A DNA stretch of 8,034 bases from Bacillota bacterium (GCA_021820675.1 JAKADI010000056.1:1-8034); one strand, 5' to 3'; shown: positions 1 through 6,194, counted from the stretch's first letter. A program made the numbers and translations. Notes: generated by a model from the letters alone, not told the origin.

Positions 1-1041
1 TCTTTGCCCTCATTGCGGATTCCGGGATCCTCTTTGGTTTACTTCCAGTTCGTTTTTGCGGCCATTAGTCCGGCGATTTTAGCCGGTGCTGTATTGGGGC
101 GCATGAACTTTAAAGCGTGGATGTTATTTGTGCCCATATGGTCGACCCTGGTCTACAGCGTTAACGCCTTTATGCTCTGGGGAGGCGGGTGGCTGGCTCA
201 ACTCGGGGCGGTGGACTATAGTGGGGGATATGTGATTCACGTGGGTGCCGGCATATCGGGATTTGTCGCAGCCATGGTGGTGGGACCGCGCATGATGAAA
301 GACCGCAAGAATTTTAGCGCCAATAATCTGATCTTGGCGTTAGCGGGTGCGGGAATCTTGTGGCTCGGTTGGAATGGTTTTAATGGCGGTGATCCTTATT
401 TTGCCAATGCGGATGCCGGTGCTGCCGTGCTCAACACCAATCTTGCCGCCGGCGTGGCATTGGTCACATGGATGATCATGGACATGTGGTCCACGTCCAA
501 GCCGTCCTTGGTCGGAGCGATTAACGGGATGATTTGCGGGCTCGTGGCGATTACGCCGGCAGCGGGTTACGTGAACGGTTATGGGGCGATGGCCATTGGT
601 GTGGCTGCCGGCGTGATCCCGTGGCTGAGTATGAATAAACTGGGACGCACCAAGCTATTTCGGAAGGTGGACGATACCCTGGGCGTCTTTCATACGCACG
701 CCGTGGCGGGGGCTTTAGGAGGAATTCTGACGGGTGTTTTTGCCGATCCGAGAATGTTTGAGTACTTATCGAAAAAAGCTGGCCAGGGCTTGTCCGTCAC
801 CGGCTTATTATACGGGAATCCCCGTCAAGTGCTCGTGCAAATTGTGGCGCTACTGGTCATTGTCGGTTATGACGGCGTTATGACGTGGGGGATTTTGAAA
901 ATGATAGGACTCGTGGTGCCACTGCGGGCAAGTGACCGGGAGATGGCTAGTGGCGATATGGCGTTACACGGCGAGGTCTTGGAAGAACCCGAAGAAGAAC
1001 TGCGGCCCGTAGGCGAAGTTCAAGTGGCCGAAACCTATTAA
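1..1041 (+). CDS. amt: Ammonium transporter (Amt/AmtB family), 5' end cut off by the window
   Basis: This is the C-terminal part of an inner-membrane ammonium channel that conducts NH3/NH4+ into the cell. The reading frame is open from base 1, so the true start lies upstream; a TTG at base 4 is only an internal Leu codon. About 345 residues are visible, roughly three quarters of a usual 400-430 residue Amt. Numbering from base 4, the family's key residues appear in order. The FQFVFAA segment (14-20) and Trp59 match the external ammonium site and gate (Phe103/Phe107 and Trp148 in E. coli AmtB). Asp71 lies in DYSGGYVIH, and the pore twin histidines are His79 and His232 (in FHTHAVAG). GWNGFNGG (122-129) carries the second gate Phe126. 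Repeated hydrophobic stretches give the expected membrane helices. A charged tail (about 308-345) is the cytoplasmic end that GlnK-type PII proteins bind in this family. No glnK is seen downstream. The family call is very secure. Confidence 0.96.
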   Translation, partial: SLPSLRIPGSSLVYFQFVFAAISPAILAGAVLGRMNFKAWMLFVPIWSTLVYSVNAFMLWGGGWLAQLGAVDYSGGYVIHVGAGISGFVAAMVVGPRMMKDRKNFSANNLILALAGAGILWLGWNGFNGGDPYFANADAGAAVLNTNLAAGVALVTWMIMDMWSTSKPSLVGAINGMICGLVAITPAAGYVNGYGAMAIGVAAGVIPWLSMNKLGRTKLFRKVDDTLGVFHTHAVAGALGGILTGVFADPRMFEYLSKKAGQGLSVTGLLYGNPRQVLVQIVALLVIVGYDGVMTWGILKMIGLVVPLRASDREMASGDMALHGEVLEEPEEELRPVGEVQVAETY

Positions 1042-1056
1042 TCGTCTATGGCCCTG

Positions 1057-1095
1057 AAAACACGCTGTCCTTGTGCCAAGGGAGCGTGTTTTGTT
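1057..1095 (+). terminator. Rho-independent terminator after amt
   Basis: A near-perfect hairpin starts 15 bases after the amt stop codon. The outer arms AAAACACGCT (1057-1066) and AGCGTGTTTT (1083-1092) pair over 10 bp. After small internal bulges, CCTTG (1069-1073) pairs with CAAGG (1077-1081) around a TGC loop. The 3' arm ends in TTTT followed by GTTG, which serves as the U-rich tail. The 5' arm begins with AAAA, so the same hairpin could also stop transcription coming from the other strand. Read directly from the sequence; the stopping efficiency is inferred. Confidence 0.85.
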
Positions 1096-1096
1096 G

Positions 1097-1105
1097 TGCT
1101 ATAAT
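1097..1105 (+). promoter_or_regulatory. Extended -10 promoter for hemE
   Basis: TGCTATAAT is a perfect TATAAT box (1100-1105) with an upstream TGn extension, placed 38 bases before the hemE GTG start. No good -35 hexamer is found at 16-18 bp spacing, because that space is taken by the 3' arm of the amt terminator. The TGn motif is known to compensate for a weak -35 with the vegetative sigma factor. The expected transcription start is near 1112, giving a short leader of about 30 nt. The promoter role is inferred from the motif match. Confidence 0.7.
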
Positions 1106-1125
1106 AGCTTGCGATGTGAAAGAAC

Positions 1126-1132
1126 GAGGAGG
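1126..1132 (+). promoter_or_regulatory. Ribosome binding site that fixes the hemE start
   Basis: GAGGAGG lies 10 bases before GTG 1143. It rules out upstream in-frame starts such as TTG 1071, which falls inside the terminator hairpin and upstream of the likely transcription start. A GTG at 1139 is out of frame. Confidence 0.8.
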
Positions 1133-1142
1133 AAATAAGTGG

Positions 1143-2180
1143 GTGAGCGGCACCAGCCGATTTATTCGCGCCTGCCGCGGCGAAATTCATGATGCCATTC
1201 CTGTCTGGTTTATGCGCCAAGCCGGGCGGTATCAGCCAGGATATCGCCGATTGCGGGAACAATATTCTTTTCTGGAAATGGCCCATTCGGAGTCTGTCAT
1301 CACCGAGGTCACAAGCCGGCCTGTCGAAGAACTGGGTGTGGATGCGGCCATATTGTTTTCGGATATCATGATCCCCTTAGGCCCGATGGGGATTGATTTT
1401 ACCATTGAAGAACACAAGGGCCCAGTGATCGCCCGGCCTATCCGTACGGCCAAGGATTTAGCGCCATTAAGGCCACTAAGCGCGGAAGAGGATTTGCCAG
1501 AGATTTTCCGCAGTATTGAGCGGATTTGTGCCCGTATTGACCCGGTTCCCTTAATCGGCTTTACAGGAGCGCCGTTTACCTTGGCCAGTTACCTCGTTGA
1601 GGGCGGGGCCTCAAAATATTATGAACACACCAAAAAGATGATGTGGGAACAACCTGATCTCTGGCGGGAATTGATGGACCGGCTGGCGCACACCGTCGTT
1701 GAACACTTAGGTGCTCAGATTCGGCATGGAGCCAGAGCCGTGCAAATCTTCGACAGTTGGGTCGGAGCTTTAGGGGTGGAGGATTACGAACGGTGTGTCT
1801 TACCGACGATGCAATGGATTTTTGATCAATTACGCATGTTTGATGTGCCGACGATTTATTTCGGCACGGGTACACCGGCCTTATTGCCGTCTATGAAACA
1901 CACCGGCGCCAGTGTTTTGGGAATTGACTGGCGCATTCCGCTGGCGACTGTACGCAAGCAATTAGGCTATGAGGTGGCATTGCAAGGCAACCTGGATCCT
2001 ATGGCACTGCTCGCATCATGGCCGGTGACGTCATCGTTAGCGACTCATATTCTGGATATGATGGCTGGTGATGCGCGTTACATTTTTAATTTAGGCCACG
2101 GTGTCCCCCCGGGGGCCAATACGCAGCATCTTAAACAATTAGTCGATTTGGTCCACGCTTATCCTTATCCGGGATCCTAA
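1143..2180 (+). CDS. hemE: Uroporphyrinogen III decarboxylase
   Basis: This cytosolic enzyme removes the four acetate carboxyl groups of uroporphyrinogen III to give coproporphyrinogen III in heme synthesis. The product is 345 aa from GTG 1143, the usual family length. Both family signatures are present: PVWFMRQAGRY (20-30), whose arginines bind substrate carboxylates, and GFTGAPFTLASYLVEGG (139-155). The catalytic Asp74 is in ILFSDIM and the conserved His319 in NLGHGVPPGAN. The start was chosen for the strong upstream ribosome binding site and because the N-terminus then aligns with the family. The gene is first in a hemE-hemH-hemY order known from Bacillus. Unlike in Bacillus, it is separated from hemH by about 350 bases of structured sequence. 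Confidence 0.97.
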   Translation: MSGTSRFIRACRGEIHDAIPVWFMRQAGRYQPGYRRLREQYSFLEMAHSESVITEVTSRPVEELGVDAAILFSDIMIPLGPMGIDFTIEEHKGPVIARPIRTAKDLAPLRPLSAEEDLPEIFRSIERICARIDPVPLIGFTGAPFTLASYLVEGGASKYYEHTKKMMWEQPDLWRELMDRLAHTVVEHLGAQIRHGARAVQIFDSWVGALGVEDYERCVLPTMQWIFDQLRMFDVPTIYFGTGTPALLPSMKHTGASVLGIDWRIPLATVRKQLGYEVALQGNLDPMALLASWPVTSSLATHILDMMAGDARYIFNLGHGVPPGANTQHLKQLVDLVHAYPYPGS

Positions 2181-2199
2181 TGAAATCCGTAGCACCCCA

Positions 2200-2500
2200 C
2201 CTTGGAGCGCGAAGCTTGCGGAATCCTTCAAACTTCATTGGGTGACCAGGCTGTGCCGCCGGAATCGACAGGACCCCTGGTTAGGGCTTCGGGGAGCGAG
2301 TGGCACTGGTGAGTCGGCGTAGAGCGGGGAATGCTCGCATTGCCCGCTCTGTAGTTCATCGTTAAACGCCACCTCGGGTTAGCGCTGGCCGTGCGAAGAG
2401 AGGAAGCGAACCACTCGAATCTTGGCGGGGAGACGGTGAATACCTAAGAAGGGAGGCGGTGGTCCTCCCTGCTCTAAAGGACGGAGTCCCCACGCCGCGA
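2200..2500 (+). ncRNA. Structured RNA, probable stand-alone HEARO / omegaRNA-like element
   Basis: There is no convincing gene between hemE and hemH (2181-2531); the space is filled with paired elements on the + strand. TGACCAGG (2243-2250) pairs with CCTGGTTA (2276-2283), and CTGT (2251-2254) continues it with ACAG (2268-2271). AGAGCGGG-AATG (2321-2333) pairs with CATT-CCCGCTCT (2338-2350) around a CTCG loop. CGTTAA (2360-2365) pairs with TTAGCG (2379-2384). GAGAGG (2398-2403) pairs with CCACTC (2411-2416) around AAGCGAA, with one A-A mismatch. A 3' domain is closed by GGCG-GGGA (2424-2431) with TCCC-CA-CGCC (2487-2496); it encloses AGGGAGG/CCTCCCT (2450-2456/2464-2470) and a small GGT/ACC hairpin. 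The 3' segment ACCTAAGAAGGGAGG and the ending CCCCACGCCGCG look to me like the 3' part of HEARO RNAs, which are the omegaRNAs of IscB nucleases. That match is from memory, not from a search. The family usually precedes an iscB gene; none is here, so it would be a solo copy. The 5' edge is uncertain. Other options are an unrelated hemH leader RNA or an intron relic. Confidence 0.6.
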
Positions 2501-2517
2501 ATAATGATGATGATTAC

Positions 2518-2523
2518 AGGGGG
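2518..2523 (+). promoter_or_regulatory. Ribosome binding site of hemH
   Basis: AGGGGG is 8 bases before GTG 2532 and 5 bases before an adjacent in-frame TTG at 2529. The spacing and the stronger codon favour GTG 2532. Confidence 0.6.
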
Positions 2524-2531
2524 ATGATTTG

Positions 2532-3470
2532 GTGACAGGGGTTTTAGTGATGGCTTATGGATCACCCCAGGGTTCCGATGATGTGTTGCGCTACTATACG
2601 CATATTCGGCATGGACGCGCCCCTAATGCGGAGCAAATGGCCAATCTGCGAATGCGTTATGAAGCCATTGGCGGATTTTCTCCATTGACCGCGATTACCC
2701 AACGACAGGCCCAAGGATTGCAAAAGGCGTTGGACCGGTTGTATCCTGGGGCGTTTGGCGTCTTTTTGGCCCTGAAACATACCCCGCCCTTTATTGCGGA
2801 TACCGTGTTAGAAATGGCCCATGCCGGTATCGACCATTTTGTAGCGCTGGTCCTGGCGCCTCATTATTCGCCTATGAGTGTCGGCGCGTATTTTCGCGAT
2901 ATAGAAGACACCTTGCATAGGCACAATCTCTCCATGGCCTGGTATGGTATTTTGTCATGGCACACAGAAGCTCTGTTTATCACGTTGATCACGCAAAGGC
3001 TACGCAGGGCGTGGGAAAAGTTTACGCCGGATGAATTAGCGGATTTGGTGACCGTTTTTACGGCCCATAGCTTGCCGCAGAAAATTCTTGAAAGCCAAGA
3101 TCCTTACCCTTTTCAACTTCAGGAGACGGGAGAATTGGTCGCTCGGCAGATGGGTCTTGCGCGCTACCGGTTTTCTTGGCAAAGTGCGGGTCGGACTAAA
3201 GAGCCATGGATGAAGCCCGATATCGTTGATGCGGTCCGCTTGTTGGCATCTGAGGGGCACAAGGCGGTGTTGGTTTGCCCGGTGGGTTTTGTTTCGGACC
3301 ATTTGGAAGTCCTCTACGACTTGGATATCGAATGTCGTCAGGCAGCTCAACAAGCGGGGGTCCATATGGAAAGGACATCGTCCTTCAATGATGATCCCAA
3401 TTTTTTGGCCATGCTGGCGAAACTGGTAGCCAGGACAACTCAAACCCCGTTCGGAATGAGGGAACCATGA
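2532..3470 (+). CDS. hemH: Ferrochelatase, probably coproporphyrin-type (CpfC)
   Basis: This enzyme inserts ferrous iron into a porphyrin, in Firmicutes coproporphyrin III rather than protoporphyrin IX. The product is 312 aa from GTG 2532, similar to the soluble B. subtilis enzyme. Sequence matches to it run end to end: GVLVMAYGSP at the N-terminus, RYEAIGGFSPL (about 42-52), LAPHYSPMSVGAY (about 108-120), then TAHSLPQKI with the metal-site His179, DPYPFQL, WQSAGRTKEPW, and PVGFVSDHLEVLYDLDIE with the conserved Glu259. There is no C-terminal membrane anchor and no iron-sulfur cysteine cluster. The 3' end overlaps the hemY start by ATGA, so translation of the two is probably coupled. The substrate assignment to coproporphyrin follows from the family and neighbour hemY, not from a residue I can point to. 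TTG 2529 would add one residue. Confidence 0.95.
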   Translation: MTGVLVMAYGSPQGSDDVLRYYTHIRHGRAPNAEQMANLRMRYEAIGGFSPLTAITQRQAQGLQKALDRLYPGAFGVFLALKHTPPFIADTVLEMAHAGIDHFVALVLAPHYSPMSVGAYFRDIEDTLHRHNLSMAWYGILSWHTEALFITLITQRLRRAWEKFTPDELADLVTVFTAHSLPQKILESQDPYPFQLQETGELVARQMGLARYRFSWQSAGRTKEPWMKPDIVDAVRLLASEGHKAVLVCPVGFVSDHLEVLYDLDIECRQAAQQAGVHMERTSSFNDDPNFLAMLAKLVARTTQTPFGMREP

Positions 3471-4882
3471 TGAAGGTAGCGATAGTTGGAGGGGGGATCA
3501 CGGGACTGGCCAGTGCGTATTATCTCGAACAGTTCTGTCCTGGCCTTGAGATGGATCTGTATGAAGCCCATACGCAACTAGGCGGCCATGTCCGCACGGA
3601 TACGCGTTATGGTGTGGTGATAGAAGGCGGTCCAGACTCCTTTTTAGCGACCAAAACTGATCTTGTGGAGTTGTGCGAGAGAATTGGGTTGGGGTCGCGC
3701 CTGATTGGCACGAATCCGCGCGTCAAAGGCGCCTATATTTTTTGGAACGATCGCTTCTACACGATTCCCGAGGGAATTCAAAGTGGGGTGCCCACCAAGG
3801 CGCAATCGGTTTTAACGAGTCCTTTGCTGTCCCTATCCGGAAAAGTCGCTTTGCTGAAGGACTTTATTGTACGAAGGGGCCCTCATAGCGATCAATCCCT
3901 GGGCCGCTTCCTCCGCCGGCACTTTGGCAATCAGTTGGTGGACCGCCTGGCCGCGCCGATGTTGTCGGGAATCTTTGCCGGCGATATTGACCAAATGAGT
4001 TTACACGCGACATTCCCCCATCTGCTGGCCGCTGAAAAGCGATCGCGGTCGGTCTATTTAGGGTCGCGTCGCCGGGAATCCCCTTCTCCCAACACCTTTG
4101 TGAAAAGGTATCACAGTGTCTTCTTAACTGTGGACCGGGGCTTGGATCACATTGTCATGGGGATCAGTCAAGCATTGCGGCGCACGCATACGATCTTGGG
4201 AATCCCGGTCGCTCACATCGAGCCGGGGAATAAGCGGGCCTGGTCAGTCGCTGCAGGAGAACTGTCAGCGGAATATGATGCGGTGATTGTGAGCACCCCG
4301 GCTTTTGTCAGCGCCCGGCTCATGCCTTTTTTGCCTCAGGAGGCGACTTCGATTCTGCAAAATATTCCCTATGCGGATTTAGCGGTCATGGGCGCCGTCT
4401 ATGATCCCGAGGATATTCCGATCAAAACGGATAAGACAGGGTTTTTAATTCCTAGACAGCAAGGAATGAAGATGACTGCCGTGACGTGGGTTTCGTCGAA
4501 GTGGCATTACCCGTATGTGCGGCCTGATTTCGTGCTGCGCGCTTTTTTTGGCCGCATGGGTGAGAACATTTTAGACCATGATGATGAGACACGTGAAGGT
4601 CTGTTCCGGGATGAAATCCGCCGGACTATGCACATCACTCGAGACCCCGGGTACCTTAGGATATTTCGCATACCTCGTGGTATGCCGCAATATGTTGTCG
4701 GGCACCTGGAGCGCATGGCCACCTTGCGCCGCTATGTAGCTTCGTATCCTCATTTGTACGTAATCGGGGCCTTTGATTCCGGAGTCGGGATGCCGGACCG
4801 GGTTAAACAGGCTAAAGAGACAGCCGAAAAATTAGGACACGCCTTAGAGTCCTCGGAAATATTACCCAAGACGTTATCTTAA
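3467..4882 (+). CDS. hemY: Coproporphyrinogen III oxidase, FAD-dependent (HemY/CgoX type)
   Basis: This FAD enzyme oxidises coproporphyrinogen III to coproporphyrin III with O2 in Gram-positive heme synthesis; older annotation calls it protoporphyrinogen oxidase. The product is 471 aa, as in B. subtilis HemY. The N-terminal Rossmann motif VAIVGGGITGLASAYYLE holds the GxGxxG FAD site, followed by DLYEAHTQLGGHVRT and GGPDSFLATK. LAAPMLSGIFAGDIDQMSLHATFP in the middle is typical of the family. The C-terminal FAD-binding element is YVIGAFDSGVGMPD. Two consecutive ATGs (3467 and 3470) are possible. The first gives an ATGA overlap with hemH; the second is better spaced from GAGGG (3458-3462). I see no clear terminator after the stop. 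The name used depends on the pathway; the protein family is certain. Confidence 0.95.
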   Translation: MMKVAIVGGGITGLASAYYLEQFCPGLEMDLYEAHTQLGGHVRTDTRYGVVIEGGPDSFLATKTDLVELCERIGLGSRLIGTNPRVKGAYIFWNDRFYTIPEGIQSGVPTKAQSVLTSPLLSLSGKVALLKDFIVRRGPHSDQSLGRFLRRHFGNQLVDRLAAPMLSGIFAGDIDQMSLHATFPHLLAAEKRSRSVYLGSRRRESPSPNTFVKRYHSVFLTVDRGLDHIVMGISQALRRTHTILGIPVAHIEPGNKRAWSVAAGELSAEYDAVIVSTPAFVSARLMPFLPQEATSILQNIPYADLAVMGAVYDPEDIPIKTDKTGFLIPRQQGMKMTAVTWVSSKWHYPYVRPDFVLRAFFGRMGENILDHDDETREGLFRDEIRRTMHITRDPGYLRIFRIPRGMPQYVVGHLERMATLRRYVASYPHLYVIGAFDSGVGMPDRVKQAKETAEKLGHALESSEILPKTLS

Positions 4883-4955
4883 GAGCGATTACACGGGTGC
4901 GATGGTCACGAATTGTGGCGGGTCCACTTAACCGTCGTGAGAAATATGCTGTAAA

Positions 4956-5007
4956 ACGTGGGAATTTATACCACGTACTCAGAATGGTTTCGTACCAGAA
5001 TACCATT
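4956..5007 (+). repeat. Two small inverted repeats in the hemY-downstream gap
   Basis: In the 151 bases after hemY, ACGTGG (4956-4961) pairs with CCACGT (4971-4976) around a 9 nt AT-rich loop. AATGGT (4983-4988) pairs with ACCATT (5002-5007). Neither is followed by a run of T, so they do not look like standard terminators. They could be operator half sites or simple chance; nothing else is evident in 4883-5033. Confidence 0.3.
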
Positions 5008-5033
5008 TATGGGCTGGAAAGTGTTAATACAAA

Positions 5034-5354
5034 GTGTGGTTTAGCCAGACGACGCTAATGGAGATCTATACCGACCGGGAGCGGTTGTTACTGGGTTTCC
5101 TATTCAGGGCAACGATAAAAGCCAAACGTGGCCTGGAAAAAAGAACACTTCAATGGGTAGAAGAAGACAATCCGGATCATCCAGAACGATTCCATTGGCA
5201 TTGGATTCTGCGTGGTGCCCGTGAACATTGTGGGCGAGAAATCCATGACGACCGAATTGCTGAATTGGTCGGGCGACCTTATCGCGATTCTCAAGGGGAT
5301 CCCTCTTTCTTCGATTCGCGGGACCCGGCACCAAATTTTCGGGAAGGGGCTTGA
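5034..5354 (+). CDS. Small hypothetical protein, unrecognised
   Basis: An open frame of 106 codons runs from GTG 5034; an ATG at 5058 would give 98 aa. I do not recognise the family. The protein is highly charged, rich in Arg, Asp, Glu and His, with a hydrophobic stretch near the N-terminus (ERLLLGFLFRATI). Other notable segments are HPERFHWHWILRGAREHCG with four histidines and one Cys, and a Pro/Asp-rich tail. No signal peptide or membrane helix is evident. Neither start has a clear ribosome binding site (only GGAAAG at 5015-5020, too far from GTG 5034), which lowers confidence. It is unlinked in function to the heme genes before it or the thiamin genes after it, and its stop codon overlaps a consensus -35 box for the next operon. 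The residue mix looks like coding sequence rather than noise, but it could be a spurious frame. Confidence 0.45.
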   Translation: MWFSQTTLMEIYTDRERLLLGFLFRATIKAKRGLEKRTLQWVEEDNPDHPERFHWHWILRGAREHCGREIHDDRIAELVGRPYRDSQGDPSFFDSRDPAPNFREGA

Positions 5355-5380
5355 CATTTTCTTAGGATCCGGGACATCAT
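5351..5380 (+). promoter_or_regulatory. Candidate promoter upstream of the thiamin operon
   Basis: A perfect TTGACA -35 (5351-5356) overlaps the stop of the small hypothetical gene. At 18 bp spacing lies CATCAT (5375-5380), 4 of 6 to TATAAT. Use of this site would give a leader of about 75 nt before the riboswitch. The -35 is seen directly; activity is inferred and the -10 is weak. Confidence 0.35.
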
Positions 5381-5420
5381 GAAGTCAGGCAATTGTTTCA
5401 TCGACTGATACGAACCGTGG

Positions 5421-5449
5421 TTGCGCTGTTGTCGCGTGAAATTCTAAAT
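5421..5449 (+). promoter_or_regulatory. Alternative promoter just before the TPP riboswitch
   Basis: TTGCGC (5421-5426) is followed at 16 bp by TCTAAA (5443-5448), 4 of 6 in both boxes. Transcription would start near 5456, a few bases before the riboswitch P1 stem, which is a common arrangement. It competes with the TTGACA candidate upstream; neither is strong enough to settle the matter. Confidence 0.3.
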
Positions 5450-5461
5450 CGTACTGAATTG

Positions 5462-5550
5462 TCGCTAGGGGTGTCCGTCATAAGGGACTGAGAACGGCCA
5501 CAGCCGTACCCTTCGAACCTGAAATGGTTAGCACCATCGTAGGGAAGCGA
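5462..5550 (+). ncRNA. TPP riboswitch (THI element)
   Basis: This leader RNA binds thiamin pyrophosphate and controls the thiazole operon. The conserved core is present in order: AGGGGTG (5467-5473), CTGAGA (5488-5493), the ACCCTTCGAACCTG block (5508-5521), then the GTTAGCACCATCGTAGGGAA block (about 5527-5546). P1 forms between TCGCT (5462-5466) and AGCGA (5546-5550). The variable helix between CTGAGA and ACCC is a short ACGGC...GCCGT stem (5494-5507). The element lies directly upstream of tenI and is followed by a terminator, so control is by transcription termination. Confidence 0.96.
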
Positions 5551-5580
5551 GTGCCATCCGCTCGCATGCGGATTTTTTTT
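5547..5580 (+). terminator. Riboswitch-controlled terminator with competing antiterminator
   Basis: ATCCGC (5556-5561) pairs with GCGGAT (5568-5573) and runs into eight Ts (5573-5580), an intrinsic terminator. The rival hairpin pairs GCGAGTG (5547-5553) with CGCTCGC (5559-5565), 7 bp with a 5 nt loop and one G-U. It uses both the 3' strand of riboswitch P1 and the 5' arm of the terminator. With TPP bound, P1 holds the GCGA bases and the terminator forms; without TPP the antiterminator wins. The pairings are read from the sequence; the switch logic follows known TPP riboswitches. Confidence 0.88.
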
Positions 5581-5597
5581 GTTGGGGCGGGTAGAAA

Positions 5598-6194
5598 ATG
5601 CTCATTGGTGTCATGGATATACCGCGGTTTCCGCATCATGCATGGTCGATATTACCCGATTTACAAGGTCTTTTGGACGGCCTCGTCGTGCGCGACAAAG
5701 TCGGTTTGGCTCCTTCCGTGTTGTGGACAGCTAAAGAGATTCGTGCGATTGCCCCTGACCTCCCTTTATGGATTAATTCCTATGTGTCTGTGGCTCTTTG
5801 TGTGCCTGCTGATGCCTTGACATTGCCAGCTGATGCCTCGCCGGCGGCTTCGGTCCGGAGGCTATGGAATAGGCCTATTATGGCTTCCGTGCATAATCTT
5901 CAGGAACTGGAGTACCACCGGGGAGCGGATTACTATTTGTGGGGTCACGCTTTTCCATCCACATCAAAACCGGGATTGGAACCTAGGTCCTGGGAGGATT
6001 TGCTGGGCATTGTGCACAATGCTGATCGTCCGGTGCTGGCCATTGGCGGCATAAACCCCGGGAATATTCAAAAATTGGCGGCAACAGGGATTTACGGGGT
6101 TTGCCTGGCCGATGGGCTGTGGTGCGCGACTGATCCCGTCAAAGTCTGTCAACAACTTAAAAGGTCCGTTGCATTTATGAATGGGACGGCGTGA
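5598..6194 (+). CDS. tenI: Thiazole tautomerase, TenI (ThiE/TenI superfamily)
   Basis: TenI aromatises the thiazole tautomer made by ThiG to thiazole phosphate carboxylate. The 198 aa product is a small TIM-barrel protein of the ThiE/TenI superfamily. TenI rather than ThiE is indicated by LWGHAFPSTSKPGLEPRSW (114-132), which matches the B. subtilis TenI pattern GHVFET-x-KKGLEGRG and includes His117 at the place of its catalytic histidine. It lacks the ThiE-type GPIFPT(R/P)TK signature. VHNLQE (98-103) and AIGGINPGN (148-156) supply barrel strands and the phosphate site. RDK near residue 32 stands where TenI has RER. Its place next to thiS and thiG, as in B. subtilis tenI-thiO-thiS-thiG-thiF, supports the call. 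The ribosome binding site is weak (CGGG, 5588-5591). A residual thiamin phosphate synthase role cannot be excluded from sequence alone. Confidence 0.83.
   Translation: MLIGVMDIPRFPHHAWSILPDLQGLLDGLVVRDKVGLAPSVLWTAKEIRAIAPDLPLWINSYVSVALCVPADALTLPADASPAASVRRLWNRPIMASVHNLQELEYHRGADYYLWGHAFPSTSKPGLEPRSWEDLLGIVHNADRPVLAIGGINPGNIQKLAATGIYGVCLADGLWCATDPVKVCQQLKRSVAFMNGTA

Noticed and set aside
1071..1142. Upstream extension of hemE to TTG 1071
   Set aside because: It begins inside the amt terminator and before the likely transcription start. GTG 1143 has a strong ribosome binding site and aligns with the family.
2321..2350. Terminator for hemE
   Set aside because: The hairpin is strong but followed by GTAGTTCATC, with no T run. 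It fits better as a helix of the larger RNA fold.
2200..2500. Group II intron fragment as the explanation for the structured gap
   Set aside because: No domain V catalytic hairpin and no reverse transcriptase are present. A GTGCGA at 2391-2396 alone is not enough.
2362..2565. Minus-strand open frame of 67 codons across the hemE-hemH gap
   Set aside because: Low-complexity product with no recognisable motif, overlapping the hemH start and the helices of the structured RNA.
3036..3443. Long minus-strand open frame opposite hemH
   Set aside because: It is fully inside a confidently assigned gene, has no recognisable domain, and is best explained as a shadow of hemH.
5100..5357. Minus-strand open frames opposite the small hypothetical gene
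   Set aside because: No ribosome binding site or recognisable motif. The plus-strand frame agrees with the direction of all neighbours.
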